64,000 nt of DNA, taken from contig NZ_JAGIOH010000001.1 in assembly GCF_017876625.1 (NCBI RefSeq), positions 7,461,501-7,525,500 of the forward strand, given 5' to 3'. The position numbers and the translations under genes are program-made. This document shows, piece after piece, positions 8,258-17,320 of this stretch. The notes under the pieces are model-generated. The model made no database searches and had not been told where the DNA came from. It was given only the letters and a program-made list of their open reading frames with translations. The stretch is from Streptomyces syringium. Lineage in GTDB: Bacteria > Actinomycetota > Actinomycetes > Streptomycetales > Streptomycetaceae. Each line of letters begins with the position of its first letter. Within the stretch, counting starts at the first letter, position 1.

Positions 8258-10509
8258 CGGGATCCGGAACGACGGACGCGCTCGGCTTCGAGGGTGTTCC
8301 GCTCGCCGAGCTGTACGGCGGGTCCGACGCGGTTCCACCGGGCGGTAGCGGCACGGCCACGCCGACGGAGCCGGCCCTGCGCATGGCGCGGCACGTGCAG
8401 CGCGCCCACGCCGCCGTGCTCGAAGCGCACCGGGCGATCAGCGCCCGCCAGGCCCTCCTCGCCGGGACCGGTGCGTCCCCGGGGCCGCGGGACGACCCTG
8501 GCGCGTGGGCGCGGCTGGGCGGCGCGTTCGTGGTCCTACGGGCAGGAGCGGCCCGGCTGCCGGACGCCGCCGCGCCCGGCGTGTACGAGGTGACCTGGCG
8601 GGGGCAGGTGCCGGCGGAACCCACCGGACTCCATGCCCGTCTCGCCGGACCCGGCGCCACCGATCCCTGTTGTCTCGTCCACGACGGTGACCGGCGGCTC
8701 GTCGCCTCGATCGTGCGGAGCGCGCCGGGCCGGTCGCAGCCAGAACTGACGCAGCGTCATATCTCCGCTGTCCCGGCGGAGTTCCGGCCCCTCGCGCTCT
8801 CCGCCGTTCACCGGCTGTCAGCGGCTGGGCTCGACGCGCTCGCCGCCGGGGACATCGCCGGTGTCTTCGGCGATGCCTTCGACCAAGGCGGCCTGGAGCC
8901 GGAAGACCTGCCCGAACCATGGCCCGCCCGCCTGCTGGAGGACATCACCATCGAGCCGGGCGGCGGCCCGTACGGCCACGGGCTGCTCGTCGCGACCGCC
9001 CGTACCGAGGCCGGCCGCGACACCGCACCGGTGTGGCCGTGGCTGGTCGCGGCGGCCACCGAGGTGCTGCGGGTGTACGTCTTCCACCAGGGCGTGCATC
9101 TGTGCCTGCCCGGGGCGCGGGTACGTCCCGTGGCCGACCGCCCCACGCGGATCGAGGTGCTCGACCCCGCGGCGTTGCGTGCGGGCGCCCTGCGGTTCAC
9201 GGTGGAGGTGACCGGGATCGGTCTGGCGCCCCGCCCGTACGCGACCGCCGACTGCGAGGTCACCGCGGCCGGGCGGACGGTGGCCCGGCTACGGGACATC
9301 GGCGTGACCGTCCGGGAGCGGCCCGGCGCGGACGTCCTGCCCCACCCCGAGCGGACCGGCTGCCGGAGAGCGGCGTCGGGCAGCCGGGCGGTCGTCAACG
9401 AACTGCACCTCGCGCATGCCGCCGAAGGCGATCCGGCGGAGGTGTTCGCCGCCTTCGGCGCACGGCCCACCGCGACCTCGACCCGGCCCCGGCTGCCGCG
9501 TGGCGGTCTGCGGATGGTGGACCGTTGCCCGCGCGCCGAGATCGGTCCGGCGCCGGACCGGACCGGCGGCCGGCTGACCGCCGAGTACGACGTCCCGGCC
9601 GACCCCTGGTACTGCCGGGAGAGCGGTGACACCGCGATGCCGCCGTTCGCCCTGATGGAGATGGCGCTTCAGCCGCTGGGGCTGCTAGGCGGGCTGTCCG
9701 GCATGACGTGGGAGTACCCCGAGCAGGACTTCGTGTGCCGCAATCTCGAGGGCCGGGCCACGTTGCTCCGCGAGGCGGACCCCCGGGCGGCGACCGTAGG
9801 CCAAAAGGCCGTCCTGCGCTCGTCCGTGCCCCTCCCGGGGGCGGTGATCCAGCGCTCCGACTTCGAGCTGAGCATCGACGGCGAGGCGTTCCACGTCGGG
9901 GAGGCGACGCACGGCTACTTCACCGCCGAGGTGCTGGGCACCCAACAGGGCCTGGACGGCGGCGCGTACGTCGCACCGTGGCTGGAGCGCCGGTCCGCGA
10001 GTCCGGTCGGGGCGCGACGGCTGGACCCGCGTGCGGACGCCCGCCCGGGCAGCGGCCGGCTGGCCCTGCTCGACGACGTGGTCGTGGTGCCGGGAGGCGG
10101 TGACCACGGCGCCGGATACGTATGGTGCGACAGACCGGTGCGCGACGACGACTGGTTCTTCGACCAGCACTTCGCCCACGACCCGGTGCTGCCCGGATCC
10201 ATTGGGGTGCAGATGCTCTTCCAGGCCGTACAGGCCTGCGCCGTGCACACCGGACTCGTCGACCATCTGCCGAGCCCGCGGTTCACGCTCGCGGTCGGCG
10301 AGGAACTGCGATGGTCCTACCGGGGTCAGATCCTGCGCCACCACCGGCGGGTGCGCGGCGAGGCACACCTCCGCGAGGTACGGCGGGAGCACGACCGGCT
10401 GCTCGTACGCGCCGACGGCAGCGTATGGCGCGACGACCTGCGGATCTATCAGGTGGACAACATCGCCCTGACCGTCCGGTCCGGGGCGGGGCGGGAGGCC
10501 GCGCGATGA
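8254..10509 (+). CDS. PfaC-like tandem dehydratase without the KS-CLF half
   Basis: The protein has 751 residues. The C-terminal half matches the tandem FabA-like hotdog dehydratases of PfaC. One is at about 435-585, with WYCRESGDTAMPPFALMEMA; the other at about 600-740 has the canonical HFAHDPVLPGSIG, its catalytic His being residue 639. Residues about 270-400 look like a further, degenerate hotdog (PARLLEDITIEPGG, PVWPWLVAAATEVLR). Residues 1-250 are unassigned. Canonical PfaC begins with a ketosynthase and a chain-length factor; both are absent, so the only ketosynthase of this operon is in the upstream protein. The gene overlaps its neighbours by ATGA on both sides. The likely role is dehydration and possibly isomerisation of ACP-bound 3-hydroxyacyl intermediates. 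Confidence 0.85.
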   Translation: MTGSGTTDALGFEGVPLAELYGGSDAVPPGGSGTATPTEPALRMARHVQRAHAAVLEAHRAISARQALLAGTGASPGPRDDPGAWARLGGAFVVLRAGAARLPDAAAPGVYEVTWRGQVPAEPTGLHARLAGPGATDPCCLVHDGDRRLVASIVRSAPGRSQPELTQRHISAVPAEFRPLALSAVHRLSAAGLDALAAGDIAGVFGDAFDQGGLEPEDLPEPWPARLLEDITIEPGGGPYGHGLLVATARTEAGRDTAPVWPWLVAAATEVLRVYVFHQGVHLCLPGARVRPVADRPTRIEVLDPAALRAGALRFTVEVTGIGLAPRPYATADCEVTAAGRTVARLRDIGVTVRERPGADVLPHPERTGCRRAASGSRAVVNELHLAHAAEGDPAEVFAAFGARPTATSTRPRLPRGGLRMVDRCPRAEIGPAPDRTGGRLTAEYDVPADPWYCRESGDTAMPPFALMEMALQPLGLLGGLSGMTWEYPEQDFVCRNLEGRATLLREADPRAATVGQKAVLRSSVPLPGAVIQRSDFELSIDGEAFHVGEATHGYFTAEVLGTQQGLDGGAYVAPWLERRSASPVGARRLDPRADARPGSGRLALLDDVVVVPGGGDHGAGYVWCDRPVRDDDWFFDQHFAHDPVLPGSIGVQMLFQAVQACAVHTGLVDHLPSPRFTLAVGEELRWSYRGQILRHHRRVRGEAHLREVRREHDRLLVRADGSVWRDDLRIYQVDNIALTVRSGAGREAAR

Positions 10510-12098
10510 CCGTGCACCACGACGCGGACGGCGTGTACGCGGTCCTCTCCGCACTGGACCTGCCCTGCTACGTCGTCGCCGTCGGCGGGCGCGTGGGGGC
10601 CACCCACGACCGTCCCGGGCCGGGCTCCGCCACCAGCTTGCTCGCCGCGGCCGGCCCGCTGCCGCCCCACCGCCTCGGCTCGGCCGCCTTCGCGCGCCAC
10701 CACGGTGTGCGCTCCGCCTACATGGCGGGCGCCATGGCCGGCGGCATCTCCGGCGAGGACCTCGTCGTCGCGCTGTCCCGCGCCGGTCACCTCGCCTCCT
10801 TCGGCGCCGCCGGTCTGCCCGAGGCCCGACTCGGCGCGGCGCTCGGACATCTCCAGGAGCGGCTCGGTGCCGCGCCGTACGCCTGCAATCTGATCCACAG
10901 CCCCATGGCGCCGGAGGCCGAACGGACCTGCGTGGACCTCTGCCTGCGTCACCGTGTGCGCTGTGTGGAGGCGTCCGCCTTCGTCCAGCTCACCCCGCCC
11001 CTGGTGCGCTACCGCGTCACGGGCCTGCGCGCCGGCCCCGACGGCGGCGTGCGCGCCGGACACCGGGTCATCGCCAAGATCTCCCGCCCCGAGACCGCGG
11101 AGCTGTTCCTGCGTCCGGCACCCGACGCGCTCGTCGCCGAGCTGCTGGCCCGCGACGAGATCACCGCCGAACAGGCAACGCTCGCGCGTGCGGTGCCGAT
11201 GGCCGACGACATCACCGTGGAGGCCGACTCCGGGGGCCACACCGACCGCCGGCCGCTGACCGTCCTGCTCCCGGCCGTCGCGCGGCTGCGCGACCGGCTC
11301 GGCCGTCCGCACCCCGGTGGTGAACCGGTGCGCCTCGGCGCGGCCGGAGGCATCGGCACGCCCCGCGCCGTCGCCGCCGCGCTCGCCCTCGGCGCGGACT
11401 ACGTCGTCACCGGCTCGGTCAACCAGGCCAGTGTCGAAGCCGGGACCTCGCCGGCCGTCAAACGGCTGCTGGCCGAAGCGGGCCTGGCCGACTGCGTCAT
11501 GGCGCCGGCCGCTGACATGTTCGAGCAGGGCGTCACCGTGCAGGTCCTCGGCCGGGGCACACGCTTTCCGAGCCACGCCGGGCGGCTGTACCGGCTGTAC
11601 CGCGACCACCCCGGTCTGGAGGCCCTGCCCGCCGTCGAAGGGCGCCGTCTGGAGCGGACTTTCAAGATGCCCGTGGACGCGGTGTGGCAGGAGACCGCCG
11701 AGTACCTGAAGGCCCATCATCCCGATCGGCTCGCCCGGGCACGGCAGGACCCCAAGCACCGGATGGCCCTGGTCTTCCGCTGGTACCTGGCCATGGCCTC
11801 ACGATGGGCGATCGCAGGGGTGGACGACCGTGCCGAGGACTGGCAGATCTGGTGCGGCCCGGCGATGGGCGCGTTCAACGACTGGACCGCGGGCAGCGCA
11901 CTGGCCGCCCCCGAGCACCGGCACGTCACCGTCGTCGCCGACCACCTGCTGCGCGGCGCCGCCTATCACCGCCGACTGGACCAACTGCGCGCCGCGGGCG
12001 TACGGATCCCCGGCGGGTGCGCGGAATACCGTCTGCCCCCGGTGCCGGTACCGCGGGCGGCCGGGGCGCGTGGCACCGCGCCGCGCGCCCGTCGCTGA
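10506..12098 (+). CDS. PfaD-like FMN-dependent trans-acting enoyl reductase
   Basis: The protein has 530 residues and resembles PfaD, the stand-alone enoyl reductase of Pfa synthases, in the 2-nitropropane dioxygenase-like FMN barrel family. Diagnostic stretches are YACNLIHSPMAPEAE, VEASAFVQLTPPLVRYRV, the flavin-phosphate region LGAAGGIGTPRAVAAALALG followed by DYVVTGSVNQASVEAG, and the C-terminal region KMPVDAVWQETAEYL with WCGPAMGAFNDW. The length matches usual PfaD proteins. It is last in the operon, joined by ATGA. A PfaE-type phosphopantetheinyl transferase, needed to prime the ACP, is not encoded in the window. Confidence 0.9.
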   Translation: MTVHHDADGVYAVLSALDLPCYVVAVGGRVGATHDRPGPGSATSLLAAAGPLPPHRLGSAAFARHHGVRSAYMAGAMAGGISGEDLVVALSRAGHLASFGAAGLPEARLGAALGHLQERLGAAPYACNLIHSPMAPEAERTCVDLCLRHRVRCVEASAFVQLTPPLVRYRVTGLRAGPDGGVRAGHRVIAKISRPETAELFLRPAPDALVAELLARDEITAEQATLARAVPMADDITVEADSGGHTDRRPLTVLLPAVARLRDRLGRPHPGGEPVRLGAAGGIGTPRAVAAALALGADYVVTGSVNQASVEAGTSPAVKRLLAEAGLADCVMAPAADMFEQGVTVQVLGRGTRFPSHAGRLYRLYRDHPGLEALPAVEGRRLERTFKMPVDAVWQETAEYLKAHHPDRLARARQDPKHRMALVFRWYLAMASRWAIAGVDDRAEDWQIWCGPAMGAFNDWTAGSALAAPEHRHVTVVADHLLRGAAYHRRLDQLRAAGVRIPGGCAEYRLPPVPVPRAAGARGTAPRARR

Positions 12099-12115
12099 CA
12101 CGCCCCCGTTCGCGG

Positions 12116-12754
12116 TCAGCCGATGGTGAGGCGGCCACGTCCCTCGACCCGGCCGAGCCCCCGCGTGAGACATCCCCTGACGTCGCTGGTGGGGACCGCC
12201 GTGCCGGAGTACGAACGGCCCGCCATGAGTCCGGAGGTCACCCTGCCGCTGAGGAAGGAGTCGAGAGGGGTGTAGCCCTGCCGGCCCCCGGAGGCGGGCC
12301 GCACGGCGGACCGTCCGACGACGCCGCCGGTGCGGTTCGCCCCCGCGTACCAGGTGATGGTGCCGCTGCCCTTGACGCCCGTCGCCCCGGAGCAGTTCGC
12401 GAGACCGCTGCCGCTCAGCACGAGCCGTCCGGACCTGATCCGTGACCGTCCGCCGCCGGAGGCGCAGTTGTCCAGGTGGGCGGTGCCGCGGGCGGTGACG
12501 CGACGGGGGGTGGCGGAGACGGCGGGCGACAGCGTGATGCCCGGCGCCGTCCGCAAGGAGCACTTCAGGGTGCCGGCCGACCGGACGGCGTCGGGTACGG
12601 CCCGCCCGGACGTCCGCGCGGACGCCTCGGCGTGACCCGGCGTGGTGCCGGTCACGAGCAGGACGACGACCGCTCCGGCCGCGGTCGCCACGTCGGCGCC
12701 GCGCCGCGCCCAGGCGGCAGCGGCGGCGCGGATGATGTGAGCCCTACCGGGCAT
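12116..12754 (-). CDS. Small secreted protein of unknown function
   Basis: The protein has 212 residues. I chose the ATG at 12754 because GGAGAGG lies just upstream and a hydrophobic signal segment (VATAAGAVVVLLVTGTTPG) follows at about residues 22-40. The mature part is rich in Gly, Ser and Thr and has four cysteines (TLKCSL, DNCAS, ANCSG, RGCLT) that could form two disulfides outside the cell. TVTA-like beta-rich repeats and GSGTITWYAGANRTGG are seen in many Streptomyces secreted hypothetical proteins. It converges on the end of the Pfa-like operon and diverges from the MMPL gene. Function unknown. Confidence 0.75.
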   Translation of the reverse strand: MPGRAHIIRAAAAAWARRGADVATAAGAVVVLLVTGTTPGHAEASARTSGRAVPDAVRSAGTLKCSLRTAPGITLSPAVSATPRRVTARGTAHLDNCASGGGRSRIRSGRLVLSGSGLANCSGATGVKGSGTITWYAGANRTGGVVGRSAVRPASGGRQGYTPLDSFLSGRVTSGLMAGRSYSGTAVPTSDVRGCLTRGLGRVEGRGRLTIG

Positions 12755-12959
12755 GTGACCTCTCCTCTTTTCGCAGCGGACCTTCGCCGCGACGGACGGC
12801 CGCGACGAAGTGAACCCCTCACTCCCGGTCGCGCAAGGTAGCCCAACCGCTCCCTCTTTCGCCACAGTTCACCCGAATCCTTACGCCGGACGAGTAACGA
12901 GCGATTTGCCGGAACTGATCGCATTTCACCAGGATTGTCGCGTCGAAGAAGGGGCCCGT

Positions 12960-15275
12960 ATGCGAGGCGAACGTCCGGTGGCCGTACCGAAGGCGCGCGG
13001 GGACGGTGCGGCCGGATGGTCCGCCCGGCACCCGTGGTGGGTCCTGATGACCGCCGCGGTCCTCGGTGCCCTGCTGGCGTTCGCCGCCCTCGGCACCCCG
13101 GACCGGCTGTCCAACGGCGGCTACATCGCCCACGGCACCGAGGCGACCCGCGCCGAGAGCGTGCTCGCCCAGCGGTTCGACGCGGGGATCCCCGACCTTG
13201 TGCTGCACGCGCGCGCCGACGGGCCCGTCACCGGCCCCGAGGCGGCCGCGGCCGGGCGGGAGTTCGTCCAGCAGGTGGCCCGGCGGCCCGGGGTGCGCCA
13301 GGTCCTGTCCTACTGGACCCTCGGGGACGCCCGGCTGCTGAGCGAGGACGGGCACGCCGCCCTCGTCGCCGTCGACCTCCGGGGCGACGAGCACGCGACG
13401 GCCCGGCGCGCCGCGACGCTGGTCCCGCGGCTGACGGGGTCGCACGGGCCGCTGCGGGTCACCGCGACCGGTCCGGCGTGGGTCATGGCGCAGGCCACCG
13501 AACTCAGCGGACACGAGCTCGTCCGGGCCGAACTCATCGGGGTGCCGCTGGCCGCCTCGGTGCTGCTGTTCGCCTTCGGATCGATCACGGCCGCCCTGCT
13601 GCCCGCGCTGATCGGCGGGCTCGCGGTGGCCGGCACCTTCGCGGTGCTGCGGCTGCTGACCGCGTTCCTGCCCGTCTCCGCCTTCGCGTCGAACATCACC
13701 ACGGCACTCGGCTTCGGCCTGGCCGTCGACTACGGGCTCTTCGTCGTCACGCGCTACCGGGAGGAACTGGCCGCCGGCGGCGACCCGGACCGGGCCGTCA
13801 TCCGTACCATGCGCACCGCCGGCCGTACCGTGAGCTACTCCGCGGCCACCGTCGTTCTCTGTCTGAGCGCGCTCCTGCTCTTTCCGCTGGGATTCCTGCG
13901 GTCCCTGGCCGTCGCGGGGGTGAGCGTGGTCGTGCTGGCGGCGGCCGTCACCGCGCTGGTCCTGCCCGCTCTGCTCTCCGTCGTCGGCACCCGTGTCGAC
14001 CGCGGTGACGCCTTCGCACCCCTGCGCCGGACCCGGCGCGGCGAGGGCAGGTCGGCGTGGCACCGCGCGGCCCGCGCCGCCACGGCGCGACCGGTGCTGG
14101 CCGGTGGCTGCGCGGTCCTCTTCCTCGCGACGCTCGCCCTGCCCTTCGCGCACGTCCGCTTCGGCGTCGCGGACGAGCGCGTCCTGCCGGAGCGGGTCGA
14201 GTCGCACGCCACCGCCCTCACGGTGGAGCGGGACTTCCGCCTGCCGTGGAACCGCACCCTGACCGTGCTCCTGCCCGACGTCGACGCGGTGGACCAGGAG
14301 GGGGAGCTGGACGCCTACGCCCGCCGCGTCTCCGCCCTCCCCACGGTGGACCGGGTCTCCACCGGCCTCGGCGCCTACGAGGACGGCCGGCTCGCCCAGG
14401 GCCCGGACGTCGGCTCGCTCGCCCACATCACCCGGGGCGCGACCTGGCTGGCCGTGACCGGCAGCGGACCGCCCGCGCAGGACGAGCGCCTGGTCGAGGA
14501 GCTGCGCGCCCTGCCGTCCCCCGGACCCCATCTCGTCGGGGGCCGGCCGGCCCGGGTGCTCGACACCAAGAACGCCGTCTTCGCCGCGCTGCCGACGGCG
14601 GCCGCCGTCGTGGTCGGCGGGGTCCTGTTGCTGGTGTTCCTCTTCACGGGCTCGGTCCTCATCCCCGTCAAGGCGGTGCTCATGGGGGTGTTGAGCCTGA
14701 CCGCGAGCTTCGGCGTCATGGTCCATGTCTTCCAGGACGGACACCTGCGCGGCCTCCTCGGCGACTTCACCGTCACGGGGGAGCTGGAGACCTCCACGCC
14801 CGTCCTGGTCTTCGGCGCGGCCTTCGCGCTCTCCATGGACTACGAACTCTTCCTCGTCTCGCGCATCCAGGAGGAGTACCGGGCCTCGGGCGACCACCGC
14901 GGCGCCGTGGTCACCGGCGTCGCCCGCACCGGAAAGATGATCACGACCGCTTCGGCGGTCTTCGCCGTCGCGCTCCTTCCGCTGGTCACCTCCGAGATCA
15001 CGCTGCTCAAACTCATCGGATGGGGACTGGCGTCGGCCGTCCTGGTCGACGCCACCGTCGTCAGGGGCGTGCTCGTACCGGCCTTCATGCGGCTGACCGG
15101 CCACGCCAACTGGTGGGCGCCGCGCCCGCTCGCCGCGCTCCACCGACGGCTGGGCGCCGACCGGTGGCACACGCCGCCGCCCCGGCCCGCGGGCGTGCCG
15201 CCCGCCCGGCACCTCACCCCGGGAGGGCGGCCGTACGAAGCAGCCGGCCGGGCGCCGGGCGAGGGGCCGCCCTGA
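12960..15275 (+). CDS. MMPL-family (RND-type) membrane exporter
   Basis: The protein has 771 residues. The start at 12960 is preceded by GAAGAAGGGG at 6 bp, and the cytosolic N-terminus leads straight into the first membrane segment (WWVLMTAAVLGALLAFAAL). The protein has the duplicated RND fold: one TM, an extracytoplasmic loop (about 60-190), then five TMs, and the whole unit repeats. The signatures GFGLAVDYGLFVVTRYREE and FALSMDYELFLVSRIQEEY carry the Asp and Tyr pairs expected for proton relay. MMPL proteins export lipids or drugs. Proximity to the Pfa-like operon invites the idea that it exports its product, but the secreted-protein gene lies between them. The 3' end overlaps the convergent chelatase gene by 62 bp. 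Confidence 0.9.
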   Translation: MRGERPVAVPKARGDGAAGWSARHPWWVLMTAAVLGALLAFAALGTPDRLSNGGYIAHGTEATRAESVLAQRFDAGIPDLVLHARADGPVTGPEAAAAGREFVQQVARRPGVRQVLSYWTLGDARLLSEDGHAALVAVDLRGDEHATARRAATLVPRLTGSHGPLRVTATGPAWVMAQATELSGHELVRAELIGVPLAASVLLFAFGSITAALLPALIGGLAVAGTFAVLRLLTAFLPVSAFASNITTALGFGLAVDYGLFVVTRYREELAAGGDPDRAVIRTMRTAGRTVSYSAATVVLCLSALLLFPLGFLRSLAVAGVSVVVLAAAVTALVLPALLSVVGTRVDRGDAFAPLRRTRRGEGRSAWHRAARAATARPVLAGGCAVLFLATLALPFAHVRFGVADERVLPERVESHATALTVERDFRLPWNRTLTVLLPDVDAVDQEGELDAYARRVSALPTVDRVSTGLGAYEDGRLAQGPDVGSLAHITRGATWLAVTGSGPPAQDERLVEELRALPSPGPHLVGGRPARVLDTKNAVFAALPTAAAVVVGGVLLLVFLFTGSVLIPVKAVLMGVLSLTASFGVMVHVFQDGHLRGLLGDFTVTGELETSTPVLVFGAAFALSMDYELFLVSRIQEEYRASGDHRGAVVTGVARTGKMITTASAVFAVALLPLVTSEITLLKLIGWGLASAVLVDATVVRGVLVPAFMRLTGHANWWAPRPLAALHRRLGADRWHTPPPRPAGVPPARHLTPGGRPYEAAGRAPGEGPP

Positions 15276-15978
15276 GCCGGGCCTCGTCGTAGCGGCGCAG
15301 CACCAAGCGGGCCACGGCCTCGTGCGCGCCCAGGGGCGCGCAGGTGACGCTCGCGCCGGCGGCCGCCGCGCGCCGGGCGAAGAAGCCGGGGGCCAGCAGA
15401 TAGGGGGCCACCGCCGTGTACCGGTGGCCCCGCGCCCGCAGGGCGGCGACGGCCTCGGCGGGCGTGGGGGACGCACCGCTCAGATACGAGGGCACGACCG
15501 GGCACCCCAGGCGCACTTCGAGCAGCCGTGCCGCCTCGGCCGTCGCGGCGTTCGTCGCCGGATCCCGGGAGCCGGCGGCCGCGAGGACGACGGCCCCGCC
15601 CCGCGCGTGCCCCGGTCGGCCGGCCTCGCGGAGCCGGTCGGCGAGGGCCGTCGCGAGCAGCGGGTCCGGGCCGAGGACACGGGCCACGGGAGCCCGGCCG
15701 AGACCGGCCGCGGCCAGGGCGGCGGGGATGTCCGTGCGGACGTGGTAGCCCGTTCCCAGCAGCAGCGGCACCACGACCGGGGTACCGCGCAGACCGCCGA
15801 GCGTCTCCGCCAGTCCGGGATCGGCATGGTCGAGGAAGCCGGCCCGCACCCGCAGTTGCGGCCGCAAGGCCCTGACCCGGGAGAGGAGGTGAAGAACGGT
15901 CCGGATGCCCGCCGGGTCGCGGGTGCCGTGGGCGACGGCGACCAGCACCGGCGGGCGGGCGGCACGCAGCGCGGTCAT
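15214..15978 (-). CDS. CbiX/SirB-type sirohydrochlorin chelatase
   Basis: The protein has 254 residues with two CbiX-like repeats. The first starts with VLVAVAHGTRDPAG, whose His is the metal-binding residue; a PVVVPLLLGTGYHVRTDI segment carries the second conserved His. The second half (VVLAAAGSRDPA, YTAVAPYLLAPGFFARR) has the degenerate repeat common in actinobacterial proteins. It is expected to insert Fe2+ into sirohydrochlorin to give siroheme, the cofactor of the nirB product encoded 5 kb away. Its ATG overlaps the stop of nnaR by 4 bp, so the two are translationally coupled. The last 62 bp run into the MMPL gene on the other strand. Confidence 0.88.
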   Translation of the reverse strand: MTALRAARPPVLVAVAHGTRDPAGIRTVLHLLSRVRALRPQLRVRAGFLDHADPGLAETLGGLRGTPVVVPLLLGTGYHVRTDIPAALAAAGLGRAPVARVLGPDPLLATALADRLREAGRPGHARGGAVVLAAAGSRDPATNAATAEAARLLEVRLGCPVVPSYLSGASPTPAEAVAALRARGHRYTAVAPYLLAPGFFARRAAAAGASVTCAPLGAHEAVARLVLRRYDEARLRAAPRPAPGRLLRTAALPG

Positions 15979-17129
15979 TCGGCACCGACCAGACGGTAGC
16001 CGCGCTTGGGCACCGTACGCACCAGGTCCGCGTGCGGCCCCAGAGCCGACCGCAGCCGGGCTATGGCCACCTCCACCGCGTGCTCGTCGGCACGGGCGGC
16101 CTCCGGCCAGGCACGGCGCAGCAGCTCACCGCGGCTGAGCACATGGCCGTGCCGCTCGGCCAGGGCCCGCAGCACGGCGGCGAGCAGCGGCGGCAGCCAC
16201 TCCGCGGTGCCGTCGCGGAGCAGCGCGTTGCCCTGGAGCACCAACCGCCCGGGCGGATCCAGGAGTTCCAGGCGACCGCGCCCCGGCAGCACGTCACTGA
16301 GGGCTCGCACCAGCGAGCCCAGCCGGCCCCGCTCCGGGCAGTGCGGCCGGAGACCGAGCTCCAGCAGGGGCCGTGCGCAGACCGGCCCGACACACACCCC
16401 CAGCACGTCCTCGCGCAGCGCCGCCAGCAGCGCGTCGTGGCGGCCCAGGGAACTGGCCGTCTCCAGCAGGGCGACCACCGCCGGGGCGCTGGTGAAGGTC
16501 AGGGCGTGCACCTCGCCGCGCACGGTCGCCTCCACCAGCCTCCGCAGCGCCTCCGGGTCCTGGGGCGGACCCCACCGGTAGACCGGCACCTCGATGACCT
16601 CCGCACCGCGCTCGCGCAACGCCGCGGCGAAGCCGTCGAGCGGGGCGCCGTGTTCCTGCACCGCCACCCGGCGGCCGCGCAGATCACGAGCGAGCAGCCA
16701 CGTCAGCAGCTCGTGATTGGCCTCGGAGTCGGGGGAGTAGGCCTCGTCCACACCGCTCGCCCGGACCGCCCCGGTGGCCTTCGGGCCGCGGCTGATGACG
16801 GTGGCGCCACGGCACAGCCGGGTGAGGTCCGCGCCGACGCCCCATCCGTCGGCGGTGCTCATCCAGCCCCGCCAGCCCAGTCCCGTCGTGGCCACCACAT
16901 AGTCCAGCGCCCCCGCGAGACACCGCTCGGTGGCCCGGCGCAGCAGGGTGTCGTCCTCGAGCGGGACGATGCTCAGTGCGGGGGCCTCGACGACCCGGGC
17001 GCCGCGCCGGCGCAGCAGCGCCACCAGCTCCTCCCGGCGTCGTGCGGCCGTCACCCCGATGGTGAAGCCCGTCAGCGGCCCCACGGGTGAGTCGTTCGGT
17101 GGCGCGGTGGCCGTGCGGGTAGTCCTCAT
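15975..17129 (-). CDS. nnaR: NnaR-type regulator: HemD-like domain with winged helix
   Basis: The protein has 384 residues. Residues about 15-265 form a uroporphyrinogen-III synthase (HemD) fold (GFTIGVTAARRREELVALL, DYVVATTGLGWRGWM, ALTFTSAPAVVALL). Residues about 285-384 form an OmpR/PhoB-type winged helix (LSRGELLRRAWP, HAVEVAIARLRSAL, LVRTVPKRGYRLV). This architecture is that of NnaR, which in Streptomyces acts with GlnR to activate nitrite reductase and other nitrogen genes. Gene order supports the assignment, since it diverges from the nitrate and nitrite reductase operon and is coupled to a siroheme chelatase. The HemD part may sense a tetrapyrrole rather than catalyse. A GlnR-like box lies 23 bp upstream of its start. 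Confidence 0.9.
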   Translation of the reverse strand: MRTTRTATAPPNDSPVGPLTGFTIGVTAARRREELVALLRRRGARVVEAPALSIVPLEDDTLLRRATERCLAGALDYVVATTGLGWRGWMSTADGWGVGADLTRLCRGATVISRGPKATGAVRASGVDEAYSPDSEANHELLTWLLARDLRGRRVAVQEHGAPLDGFAAALRERGAEVIEVPVYRWGPPQDPEALRRLVEATVRGEVHALTFTSAPAVVALLETASSLGRHDALLAALREDVLGVCVGPVCARPLLELGLRPHCPERGRLGSLVRALSDVLPGRGRLELLDPPGRLVLQGNALLRDGTAEWLPPLLAAVLRALAERHGHVLSRGELLRRAWPEAARADEHAVEVAIARLRSALGPHADLVRTVPKRGYRLVGAE

Positions 17130-17151
17130 GCCTGCAGGCTGCGCGCCCGGT

Positions 17152-17178
17152 GTTTCCGCCGGATTGCCCGGCCGTCAC
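17152..17178 (-). promoter_or_regulatory. Candidate GlnR/NnaR box in the nnaR-nasC divergent region
   Basis: Read on the minus strand, three pentamers GTGAC, GCAAT and GAAAC are separated by exactly 6 bp each. This periodicity matches the GlnR operator scheme GTnAC-n6-GAAAC-n6-GTnAC of Streptomyces, although the second and third pentamers are imperfect. It sits 23-49 bp before nnaR and about 143 bp before nasC. The match is by eye. Confidence 0.35.
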
Positions 17179-17320
17179 ACCCACGTGAGATCCCGCGGTC
17201 ACTTTGTTACGGCACATGTCGTGGTCATCACCGAGCCCCCCGCCGCGTATGAAGAGCCCGTACCCCGCGCGCAACATCGCGGACGCCGCCGTGAAACGGC
17301 CGGGGACCAACCTGGTCGGC

